This document shows positions 1 to 9,818 of a stretch of DNA of 52,497 bases, in pieces (within the stretch, counting starts at the first letter, position 1; each line of letters opens with the position of its first letter). The translations under genes were made by a program, and so were the position numbers. Below the pieces are notes generated by a model. The model worked only from the letters and a program-made list of their open reading frames with translations. It made no database searches and was not told where the DNA came from. Source of the DNA: Branchiostoma floridae (Eukaryota > Chordata > Leptocardii > Amphioxiformes > Branchiostomatidae); assembly GCF_000003815.2 (NCBI RefSeq), contig NC_049983.1, positions 878,447 to 930,943 of the forward strand. The letters run 5' to 3'.

Positions 1-420
1 CAGTAGAGAGAGTCAAACTGTTTTGTTTAGTTTAACCTCCTTGGTTTAACGTACCTGGCACCCATGTTATTTTCTGGAGTGGCGACACTGTTTTCAGTAG
101 TTTACAGTTTTAATAATCAAACTGTGTGTAAGTTTGACGGCATGGTCGAGCCTGTTACTGTCTGTAAAATATTGCACAGATTTTGTTATTTTCTGAAGAT
201 CTGGTTGTGTTTTCCAGCGATAGAAATCATTGACTGTTGGGTACTGTTTCGGTAGAAAGAATCAAACTGTTTTGTATAGTTTGATGGCAGTAACCTTGTC
301 ATTTTCTGAAGACCTGGTTCTTTGTTACAGCTATGGAAAGCATTAAACTGTTGGTTACTTTTATGACATTGAGTCTTTGTGTCTTAATCCTCTCTAATCC
401 CCTTGGCAATTAGCACAGTG
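1..420. repeat. Diverged tandem repeat, about 115-bp unit
   Basis: About three imperfect copies of a unit of roughly 115 bp. Landmarks recur: 'tcaaactgttttgt.tagttt' at about 13 and 259, and 'ttattttctg.ag' or 'cattttctgaag' at about 68, 186 and 300, with similar text following. No convincing exon is visible here, although the missing first exon of CLN3 could lie in or upstream of it. Confidence 0.6.
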
Positions 421-436
421 TGTGATCCGACCAGTG

Positions 437-547
437 GTGCAGAAAAAGTGTCCAAAAAGTGTGGCACTATCCAAAAAGTGTGGTATTATCTTATGCAAAT
501 TTTACATAATCCCACACTTTTTGGATAGTACAACACTTTTTCTGCAC
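437..547. mobile_element. Short inverted-repeat element (MITE-like), 111 bp
   Basis: The ends are GTGCAGAAAAAGTGT (437-451) and ACACTTTTTCTGCAC (533-547), perfect inverted repeats. Inside, 'ccaaaaagtgtgg' is repeated directly and then in inverse ('ccacactttttgg'), so most of the element folds on itself. There is no coding capacity. Nonautonomous DNA transposon is inferred; no clear target duplication was found. Confidence 0.7.
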
Positions 548-885
548 TATGTGGATATAATCACAGTAATTGAAGGGCTCCCATTGGCTGAGGGGTAGTG
601 GCCATGTTCTAATGTATCCATAGACCATGCCAGGTCGTTGCCCCATGTATACTGGATATTACTAGAGTTGTTTGAGGTATTGATCCTGGTTTATGGAATA
701 ATGTGCATCATAAGTACTAATGATAGTTGAAGAAATATTTCTTAGCAAGTTCCAAGTATTATTGGACTATGTCTTACTGTCAGACTTATACCTAATTCAC
801 TTATACAGCTCCTCAAGAGAGTGTCAAGACATTCGCCTGGAGGAACATAGTTGCCTTTTGGTTAGTATCATTGTTTTAAGCGACA

Positions 886-1140
886 TGTATGTGTGTGTGT
901 GTGTGTGTGTGTAAGTGTATGTACGTATGTGTGTGTGTGTGTGTGTATACGTGTGTGTGTGTGTGTAAGTGTATGTACATATGTGTGTGTGTATGTGTGT
1001 GTGTGTGTACGTAAGTATGTGTGTGTATGTGTTTATACATACTAGTATGTGTGTGTGTGTGCGTGTGTGTGTCTGCCTGTATGTGTGTTAGTGTGTATGT
1101 GTGTCTGTCTGTGTGTGCATGTGTGTGTGTGTGTGTGTGT
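886..1140. repeat. (GT)n microsatellite, interrupted
   Basis: About 250 bp of GT dinucleotides broken by GTAT, GTAC and GTCT variants, about 150 bp before the first visible CLN3 exon. The His/Thr-rich reverse-strand open frame across it is an artefact of the repeat. Confidence 0.95.
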
Positions 1141-1285
1141 TGTATTTGATTTTGTATTTTGCTGTATATTGATGAAACACAAGATATCATAACATCTTTC
1201 CCCTTTTACAACTATTATTATTATGTATGTTAATGTGCTTTGTTTGTATTTCAGATTTATGTAAGTTATTGTTATTTTTTCTCAG

Positions 1286-4200
1286 GTTCCTTGGGCTATG
1301 CAATAACTTTGGCTATGTGGTGATGTTGAGTGCAGCTCACGACATCCTCAAACAAGAAGAACATCAGGTCAGTACAGTAACATGCATGTTTACTCTAGAA
1401 TACACTCTGACTGTGCAAGACATGAACACATCATCATTGATATGATGTAGGTGTGTGCATTTTGAGGGTCAATTTAGTGATATTATAAGGTCACCATTTT
1501 TATCTTTGAAACAAAATTACAGAAAAGTCTCCTTCACTGGTTGACATGAAACACAGCGTATGGGCTCAAATCACAGCATAGGCAATCCAAATCACAGCAT
1601 AGGGGCCCAAATCACAGCATAGGGGCCCAAATCACAGTATAGGGGATACAAATCACAGCAGAATTGATACAAATTGGAGCATAGGGGATACAAATGCTGC
1701 CGCACCGCGTGCCTGCGAAGCTGGTGTGTTACACCGAATGGCGGTTATACCGGCTATATAGATACAGATACAGATACAAATCACAGCATAGAGGATCAAA
1801 GCACAGCACAGGGACCCATATCATAGAATATGAGATACAAATCACAGCGTAGGGTCCCATTACACTCCTAAACGGAGTCTTAATAAATTGTCTATTTCCA
1901 CTGATGAATATGTGTGTGCGAGTCCCTTGTGCAATGTACTGTATACAAGACTCTTATATATGTGAAGATCCTTCAAACTGTACGGTAAGAAACAAGATAT
2001 TTTTGTCCGCACAGGGAAACTCTACTGTAGCCCATAGCGGCTTCAACAAGTCCAACCAGTATGACTGCAATCCTATATCAACAGGGGTAGGTGGTGTCTA
2101 TTTAATGATAATCTGGTTATCTTATTTAATGATAATCTGGTTCAACATTGTATGGCATTGTCTTCATCTTTATATTATGTATCATATCATCTTCATATTT
2201 GACATTGAAATGAATTATTGAGTTGAAGTTACAGACAGCAACACACGTCATTAACAGAGAAAAGATAAAAAAGATAAAGATTGTGGTGATCTACATGTAC
2301 ATGTACTACTATGTTTTTCCTCTTCAGGCCATACTTCTTGCTGACATCTTACCTGCACTGACAGTAAAGATGACAGCTCCTTACTTCATCCAGTCTATAC
2401 ATTACAGGTGACTATATATCATAATAATTTAATTCAATGTTATTGGAACATGTTTTTGTTTTGTACTCTTAGGTTGGGCTTATTAATTTACACTGTAACT
2501 CTTTTAACAACCTTCATATCATTAATTTTTAAGAAGCTCGGTAAAACAGAAATATGTTGAGCGATACATGTACTAGTAACACAAAATATGCATTGGATAA
2601 TAAAAAAAAAGTATGCATATATCGGGTATATTGTACAGAGAAAGTTTATGCATTGTCATGTATGATTCTAACAGTGTTTTAATGTGTTGCTTACAGCATA
2701 AAAGTAGCTGGTGTTGTGCTGTTTGGTGCGGCAAGTTTTCTAATCGTGGCCTTCTCACACACGGTGGAGATCAGTGTTCTAGGTAAGGAAGGAAGTCCAT
2801 TGAAGATATGGCTTCCAATATTCTATATTCAGAACATGAGAAAGTATATATATAGTAGATAATGCCTGTATTTTGAAACTGAAATCATTGTACAAGTTTT
2901 TTTGCTTTGAGTTTGAAAGTCAACTTTTCTGTATCAAAATCTTGCACTCATGATAAAGATTTAGAAAAAGAGTTGGTTAAGTTTTTTTTTTTTTACCTTT
3001 GCAGGTGTTGCCTGTGCCAGTATAGCATCAGGACTAGGAGAGCTGACGTTTCTAGGACTGACGTCTTTTTATCACAGGTAATAACTGATAATATTGTTAC
3101 ATACATATTCTTATTTATAAGTCTTTATGGAAGGGCTAATTAATGATGATTGTTATAAACAACATATATGCATGTACTGTGATCTTTGTTCTGACCATTT
3201 CCTTTGTGTCCCACTACAGGTCATCTGTGTCTGCTTGGTCATCAGGAACAGGTATGTTAGGCCATCATGATTTGCAGTTGTATTTGTTTCTCAAAATTTT
3301 TTTTCTCCTCCAGAATAAGGAAAATAACATTAAGGATGTTAAGCTTTATTCTATACATTTCTACCTGTTTTTTGTCCTGCCATACATGGCAATGTGTACA
3401 ATTATCATGCAATAAAGTTCTTCTAAATCCTCCCCCAACCCCCCAGGTGGTGCAGGTGTGGGTGGGGCTCTCTCTTACGCCGGCCTTCTGCAGATCGGAG
3501 TCTCAGCCAGAAACTCCCTTCTTATCATGCTCGTCGTGCCTTTTACTCTGTCTATTAGGTAAGTCTTAGGTAACATGTCTATTAAAGGTAAGTTTACTTT
3601 AGGGGAAAATGTTGTGTTTCCTGTTTCAGTCCTGTTTCAGGTAGAAAGGGATTATCTTTTTTTTTCTTGTAAATTTTTTTAGGCCGGCCAAAACTCTAGT
3701 ATGACATATTTTTCTACCCAACAAAGTAAACTGCATGAGGGCACTTGTCTTTCCTTGTCAAACTTTGATTTTGTGCATAATGGTTACACTTATCCTTCAT
3801 TAGATAGGACGTGTAGTGATTTAATTTCAATAGGAAGCAGGCTTATTAAAAAATCTAACTGGAAGATATGTGACTCCACTGCCCATCCCCCCCAAAAAAT
3901 CTAGGGTTGGCAGGTTTTGTTTATAGGGAAACAGGAAACACAACATTTTTTCCCTATGCCTAAACAACTCGTTCATTGACTGTCCGCATTTCTTGATTTT
4001 ACAACAATTTGTAATGATACTGGAGTATCTAAACCATTTCACATTGTTATTTTTAATGATGCTAGTCATGCTACTATTATTTCATCAAAGAAGTTACTAG
4101 AAGCAGGCTGTTTAGTATATGTACGTAATGCTTAATAGGAACCCTTTTCAAAGGTTTAAGTAACTTAACTAATCACTGAGTGGCAAGATATGTTTCAATC

Positions 4201-7200
4201 TCTGCTCTAAGACAGTTCTTTACGTTATTGAAATCAATCCATGTTGATAGCTACAGGTTATATCAGGGACTTTGTAACAGTTACAGAAATTGTAAGTCAA
4301 TCATGATCATTTACCAAAGTTAACAATATATTACAAATCGGGTAAAGGTGGTATCTCTTAGCACTTGGGGCACCTGTGCGTCACTGTGGGGTTCGAAAGG
4401 TTACAAATTTCAGAGATAAAGAACAAATTTTCTTATCATTCATAGCTTTGGGAAAATGACACAACAAATTTTGTTATGTTTTGTGCACAGTCAAACCTGT
4501 CTATAGCAGCCACTTAAGGGACTGGTCAAAATTGGCTATATAGAGAGGTGGCCACTATAGAGAATATGCTAATTAGTTGACCACAAGCAATAAATTACAC
4601 ATGGTTTTAGTACCCACAGTACTGTACATGTACTGCAATGATTTGTACACTATATGTATTAAGAAAACAAAAACTACAAAAAGTTTTAAATGTTACTACA
4701 GTTCATATTGTCTGAAGAGACCGGTATCGCCATATTTCTTTCATCTTTCGTCTTGTATCCTTTGATACTTCGCCGTCCGTGTGTTCCCGCTCGCGTTCAC
4801 ACATCAGATTCGCCCATTATGCTAATGTGGTACTCACAAGAAAAGTCTCGTCATTTTAGATGTATCTCTTAATAAATGTAAGAATAAAATCCACCATAGT
4901 CTGAAGTTCATACATGTATTATTTTGTCTTTGTAACAATTTATTAAGAAAGTTTTTGTGCTGTAGATTAACCTAAGCGATAGTGTATTAGAATGTAACTT
5001 TAACACAATTTACCTCCATAATCTTGGTGTCCTCTATTGACCTTATATGACCTCATTTGTCAGCGGGTATGAGTAGCGCCAGTTTATGAAGTTTTGTTTT
5101 GGAAATAAGTCAAAGAGGTTTTAAACCCGGCATAGGGTGACGATACGGCTGCTGTATATGGCCGAACGCGTGCCGAAACATAGATCAGCGGTCCGCGTGG
5201 CCGTAATCAGCAGTGTTTTTGTACCTGCGGGACCGGAAATCGTGTGGCCGTGGCCGCTAAGCCTATTTCTTAATCATTACAAATCCAAGGGACCGACAAA
5301 AAGTGGCCACTATGGGCAGGTGGCCGGTATGCAAAGGTGGCCGCTAATACAGGTTTGACTGTATCTTGTTGTCTTCTAAAAGTTCTAAGTCATACTTGTA
5401 CCTATTACACAATATCTAAATTATAAAAAAATTGGCAAAAATAACACAACAGTGCTATAGTAAATGAACCTTGCAGTGACACACTGGTGCCCCAAGTGCA
5501 GTGATATACTACCTTAAGACTTAAGTCACATTTTAATCTGTTTGCCCACAGTTTTTGGTTAATCCTGGAGAAGAGATGGGCCAAACCTGTGATCTCCAGC
5601 CCAGTGGCAGACAGAGAACCTTTGTTAGCTGAGTCTGATGGTAGACCACCTCCTGCCAGACAATCAGGTAAGAACAAAAACACATATTCAACGACTTTAT
5701 GAAAATGTCAGTCTATAAGCAGTTTTGAATCACAAATTAATGAAATGAAATGTTTTATTGCAAATTCATGCCCATGGGGCTAATTGCAAGTGAACAAAAT
5801 CAAATACATAAATTGATAAAATAAATAATCTAAATTCTAACATGCAAAGATTACTGATTTGGTCTAGCATCTATGATATACATGTAGAAGCCTAAGTATA
5901 TTATTGTGACTAAAAGTGAATTTGACTTTTTTCAGGGCCAAACCTTTCTCTTGCGCAAAAGTTTCAACTTGTAAAGGTAAAGTATCATTGCTTTTTAAAT
6001 TCCATGGTTTTTCCCTTTAAATTACTGTAAATGCAGAAATTTTTGCGGTGGTTTTATGTTGGCAGTTTTCGTGTTGCAAATTTACCGCAAACTTAAAACC
6101 ACCCAGAAAATTTTTCCATGGCAGTAAGAGACTACTGTGCATGGTGCTACCGTAAACTTAAAACCACTGCGAATAGTCCTTTCCCCGCTACCGCGAAATT
6201 AAATCCACGGGAACTTAAATGCATTTACAGTATTAGATCCTTTATGCACATTTTTTTTAAAATGTAGAATAACATGCATATTTTGTATCAGGTCCTTTCT
6301 AACATGTTGTTTGTATTTTCCAGCCTCTTGTGTGTAAGTACATGGCCCCCCTGTTCCTGGTGTACGTAGCCGAGTACTTCATAAACCAGGGACTGTTTGA
6401 GCTCATCTTCTTCAGAAACATCTGGCTCAGCCACTCCGAGCAGTACAGATGGTAGGTCAGCTAAAAGATGTGAAATTTTGTAGTCAAACCTTATCTCAGA
6501 CCACTCAAGGGACTGAGTTGAATATAAATACTTGTATATATGGAATACAACACGGTGTATTTCGCATCACCCGAGGTACCAGCCCGACTGCGTACCTCGA
6601 CACATGTTTTGATGCAAAATGCACCAGAAGTTGAGAAAATTTGGTGCCCTCGAATAAACATTGTTACAACAGTAATGTTCCAACGCCCGAATCAGGTATT
6701 CGAGTTTTCGACAAAGTATGTTCGAAATATTCGATGGAAGCCTGTGTGATAAAACTTTGAAGCCTGTGTGGTACGGCTTTTTATCACACGGTCCGGAACA
6801 CCTGTATCGTCCGTTATCGCGGCCCAGGTATGTAGATAGACATATTAGACAGTCACTGTTACAGAGTAAAGTAGAAGTTCTAACATCATGTTCATGTTCA
6901 ATCTTGATTGGGCCTTGCCTCTGGAATCCCATCAGTGTCACTCACCCGACATGCATGCAGCGAACCTGTAAATACTGTTTGTAATGTCTGTCATAGCATG
7001 AGTGGAAGAGTACATGTGGCTCTTCAGTTGTCTGTTAAACTGCTTCAAGATCACTTTCACTTTCATGGTGCGTACCTAAAGCCCGGACTTGGAATTGGAC
7101 CTAGAAATGTTTAGGTCCAAGTCCAAAAAAAAACTAAATGTCTGGAGCCATGTCCGGACTTGCAAAAAGCTATCTGTCCCTTATATTCCCTTTTGTTGTT

Positions 7201-9099
7201 CTGAACCATCTAAAACCTTCCATAGACAGTGAAATTTGCACTGGAAAAAGACAAGAAACATTTCGTGTTTACACTGGCTGTATATAATTTGCATGTACAT
7301 GTATTTTTCACATTGCATTTCAATTCATGCTAATATGCAATTTTATGTGCACCCCCCTCCCCCTCAAAAAAGAAAAATTTCTAACACACATAATATGCAA
7401 TGATGGTCCGGACCTGAACCTGAACTGCTGGACCTGAATCCGGACCTGAACCTGAATATGAGTTTAGGTACGCACCACTAGTGTCAGCTAAATTGCTTCG
7501 AGACCTCTTTCACTTTCATGTAGTTTATGAACCTTATTGATGTTTGTTTCCCACCAGGTTCCAGGTGATTTACCAGATCGGAGTGTTTATCTCGCGCTCT
7601 TCCGTCAGTATCGTGCAGATCCACGCGCTGTGGCTCCTCGCTTTCTTCCAGGTGAGATCAAGGACTCCTGTTTCGTCCGCATGTGTCTAATAATTGCCAT
7701 CAGATTAATGTGAAATAGCCCCGAATTGGTCATACATTTGTGCAAGCACTACAGCAGGGGGCTAGTCCAAGTGGTGTGTGTTCATATTTTTTTCTCGTGA
7801 TCATGAGCACACTTATATGGTAGAGAAGTTCGTACCCTTTGGTATGGTTAAGGGATCAAATATTCATCCTACTAGAAACCAGGCAGGCACTCTTGTCACT
7901 ACTTTAAGGCAGCAGCCCTCAAAATGCCCTTGATACATGTTGTAGTTAGTAGTACCTTCAAAGCATTTAAGTTTGCGGTTTGTTTTATATTTGGTAATTT
8001 TTGAAATGATCTCTTTTCCCAGCGAACATAAAACCACAACAAAAATTTTTGTAGTATCTTCTGCCATCCTATACACACCCCTTGCCTAAGCACTACATGT
8101 ACATACTATACATTGTACAGTATTATGATGTGATGGAGGCAACTGATCTTTTTAGCAACCTAAAGGCGTCCTAAAGGCGCCAGTGTTTCCATGATTTAAC
8201 TGTATGACCTAATAGCACTATCGCAAACTACAAACCACGTAACTATCTAAATATTTTGTTCCCAGTTTGTGAATGTTGGGCTGTTCCTGTTGGAGGTGCT
8301 ACACCCCTTCCTACCCTCCATCTGGATAGTGTTTGCCATGATCCTGTGGGAGGGTCTGTTGGGGGGAGCCGCCTACGTCAACACTTTCTACAAAATGTCC
8401 AAAGAGGTAGGTTTGTCTCAATTGTGCTCTTTTAGTGTGTGATCATTCCATTTCACTGCCTCCACTGTTATTGTCACTTGTACACGTGCACACACACACA
8501 CATGCACACACACACACACACATGCACACACACACACACACACACATGCATACTCAGTTTCTCACACACATTTAGCTCATATGTTATCCCTTATTGTTAA
8601 AGTAATAAGGATGTTACTGGATTTGTTTTACTGGATTTGTTTCTCGACTAGGACGCCAAATGGAGGCCTTTCATAAGAAGATTACCTCATATATTATCTC
8701 GTGGTCATTGTTTGTCTGACTGAGTGTCATTTTTGTCACTTACAATTAGCCCTTGGGCAAGAACTTGCAATAAACTGATCATAAACTTATCATTAAAGAA
8801 CCCGCCAGACTGAGTGAATGAAATGAATCTGTTCGGATTGTAGAACTTGAATAGTTCACTACAAACCTGGTTGGATATGCCATGAGGCAGTTTATAATTA
8901 CCAGGACTGGTGCAATACAAAGAAACAAAGAAACATGTCTAAACACTACTGCACTAACATTGTTTTCATAATTTCTACCCAGATTGCAGAAGAGCACAGA
9001 GAGTTCTCCCTAGGAGTGACGTCCCAGGCAGACAGCTGTGGGATCGCCGTCGCCGGTGCAATAGCCATTCCTGTACACAATGTACTCTGTTCTCTGTAA
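1286..9099 (+). CDS. CLN3: CLN3 (battenin) lysosomal membrane protein, 5' partial
   Basis: Thirteen exons, all joined in phase by GT-AG introns: 1286-1367, 2015-2086, 2328-2407, 2697-2782, 3005-3077, 3220-3251, 3447-3558, 5552-5667, 5936-5976, 6324-6451, 7558-7651, 8266-8406, 8983-9099 (TAA 9097-9099). They encode 390 residues plus one split codon; human CLN3 has 438, so about 45 N-terminal residues are missing, probably upstream. Family hallmarks visible: [83 protein letters not shown] and EEHREFSL. The hydrophobic stretches fit the 11-pass, MFS-like family fold. CLN3 is a late endosomal/lysosomal protein needed for clearing glycerophosphodiesters; loss causes juvenile neuronal ceroid lipofuscinosis in people. 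The hydrophilic loop encoded at 5552-5667 holds DREPLL (5610-5627), an acidic dileucine sorting signal where the human protein has its dileucine-type signal. The protein ends ...LCSL, so the human C-terminal CaaX-type box is not kept. Confidence 0.95.
1565..1858. repeat. Minisatellite, about 20-bp unit 'aaatcacagcataggggccc'
   Basis: Six or more copies of about 20 bp (1567-1690), then an unrelated block at about 1694-1790 that ends in three GATACA units, then more diverged copies (1785-1858). It lies in the CLN3 intron between exons 1286-1367 and 2015-2086. The interrupting block looks like a separate repeat fragment inserted in the array (inference). Confidence 0.8.
3600..3958. mobile_element. 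Inverted-repeat element, family A, intact copy
   Basis: Left end 'gggaaaatgttgtgtttcct' (3603-3622) and right end 'aggaaacacaacatttttt' (3933-3951) are inverted repeats of about 25 bp with small length differences in the A run. The element sits in the 2-kb CLN3 intron between exons 3447-3558 and 5552-5667. A second copy at 27291-28353 shares the interior (for example 'tccttcattagata' and 'caataggaagcaggct') but carries two other elements inside it. No coding capacity. Confidence 0.8.
4488..5361. mobile_element. pogo/Tc1-type nonautonomous element, long copy
   Basis: It begins CAGTCAAACCTGTCTATAG and ends with ACAGGTTTGACTG, with subterminal 'ggccac' motifs ('gccacttaagggac', 'aagtggccactatgg'). 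The same ends and subterminal repeats appear in the 180-bp copy at 44199-44378. This copy is 874 bp with about 500 bp of unrelated AT-rich interior. The termini resemble those of pogo/Tigger elements, which duplicate TA; here the right flank is TA and the left is CA, so the duplication has decayed. No transposase frame is visible. Confidence 0.75.
5738..5860. repeat. Possible dispersed repeat fragment
   Basis: An AT-rich block starting 'gaaatgaaatgttttattgc' that runs into 'cccatggggctaattgcaag' and ends in AAATAAATAA-like sequence. It resembles the 3' end of a non-LTR element, but only one copy is visible in the window, so this is a weak call. Confidence 0.3.
6023..6232. mobile_element. MITE with TA flanks, about 210 bp
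   Basis: TA + CTGTAAATGCA at the left (6023-6035) and TGCATTTACAG + TA at the right (6220-6232) form a perfect 13-bp inverted repeat including the TA. Internally 'aaacttaaaaccac' occurs twice. TA duplication fits the Tc1/mariner superfamily. It lies in the CLN3 intron between 5936-5976 and 6324-6451. Confidence 0.75.
6540..6815. repeat. Dispersed repeat, family shared with 37800-37940
   Basis: The stretch 'ttttgatgcaaaatgcacca' (6606-6625) and following 'ggtgccctcgaa' match, with divergence, 'caatgcaaaatgtgccagaa' and 'agtgtcctcaa' near 37855-37900. Two inverted-looking pieces ('tgtgtgataaaac', 'ttttatcacacgg') lie at its right end. No coding capacity was recognised. Confidence 0.5.
7066..7477. 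mobile_element. MITE with TGGTGCGTACCTAAA ends
   Basis: TGGTGCGTACCTAAA (7066-7080) and TTTAGGTACGCACCA (7463-7477) are perfect 15-bp inverted repeats. The interior carries repeated 'ggacctgaacctgaa' blocks, also seen in the hAT-like element at 51978-52410. The DNA on either side is similar ('gcttcaagatcactttcact' and 'gcttcgagacctctttcact'), so the element sits between two halves of a local duplication. It lies in the CLN3 intron before exon 7558-7651. Confidence 0.75.
8482..8551. repeat. (CA)n microsatellite
   Basis: About 70 bp of CA repeats with periodic CATG interruptions, in the CLN3 intron between exons 8266-8406 and 8983-9099. Confidence 0.95.
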
Positions 9100-9131
9100 C
9101 CAGAAGCTACAATTGTTGTCCTTTGTCTCTA

Positions 9132-9170
9132 TGGCTGGGCGGTTATGCAAGTGACACGGGTTCGATTCCC
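9132..9170 (+). repeat. tRNA-derived relic (A-box and B-box like)
   Basis: TGGCTGGGCGG (9132-9142) resembles a polymerase III A box, and GGTTCGATTCC (9159-9169) is a perfect B box flanked by a short T-arm-like stem. The spacing is about 12 bp too short for a tRNA and no acceptor stem can be paired, so this is not a functional tRNA gene. It is probably a SINE head or tRNA pseudogene fragment, 33 bp after the CLN3 stop codon. Confidence 0.45.
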
Positions 9171-9460
9171 GGTATTAACCTTAAAAACATTATTTTAACC
9201 GAAATTAGTAAGTTTGGTAAAATATGCGTGTTGAAAAAATCACGAACTCATAGTTTCATCGTAGAATTGTTGCCAGCAATATTTTAGGAAAAGTCACCAA
9301 GTTTCGTTGTCCTAAGCACACGTCTTTTGGAAGTTATACGACGTCAAAGTTGGTGCAGGCACTTTTTAATCTAGGTAGGGTTAAACACTGTGGTCTAAGG
9401 AGGGGCACCTTACATGACTTTCCCCACTCCATCCAAGGGTGAAAGTGGGTAAATGACTAA

Positions 9461-9815
9461 GGCCACACCTATTTAATTTCTTGGTTCACGGATTTTTTCA
9501 TAAAAAATATGGAGCGAGAGGGCGAAATAAAAATAAAAATTGTAAAATGGTTGGGGTAAAGGTAACGGCTAATCCAAAACTAAAGAAAAAAAGTTTTCAG
9601 CTTGCAAAAAGTACAAAAACACTATTATTGTACATTAACAGCACCTGTACCCACATTTTAAGGAGCATTTAATATAAAGGCCAATTTGCTACACCAGAAA
9701 GTTGGTGAATGGTTTCATTAATGGTGAAAATTTGCTGAGTGGTAATTTTTATTTTTATTTTCCAAAAAATTGGAGCGAGCGAATCCGTGAACCAAGAAAT
9801 TAAATTGGTGTGGCC
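9461..9815. mobile_element. Harbinger-like MITE with TAA target duplication
   Basis: The left end GGCCACACCTATTTAATTTC (9461-9480) continues into TTGGTTCACGGATT. The right end is the near-perfect inverse (AATCCGTGAACCAAGAAATT, then AAATTGGTGTGGCC to 9815). TAA flanks both sides (9458-9460 and 9816-9818), the 3-bp duplication expected of PIF/Harbinger elements. The interior is AT-rich and noncoding and holds AATAAA at 9526-9531, 427 bp past the CLN3 stop codon. The element at 25544-25872 is similar. Confidence 0.85.
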
Positions 9816-9818
9816 TAA

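Noticed and set aside
876-1190. His/Thr-rich minus-strand open frame of 104 codons
   Set aside because: It is a translated (CA)n microsatellite.
1904-2014. Start of an exon at ATG 1904 upstream of the second visible CLN3 exon
   Set aside because: Homology begins after the AG at 2013-2014 and the preceding exon joins there in phase; the upstream residues do not resemble CLN3.
9132-9170. Functional tRNA gene
   Set aside because: The A-box to B-box distance is too short and no acceptor or anticodon stem forms.
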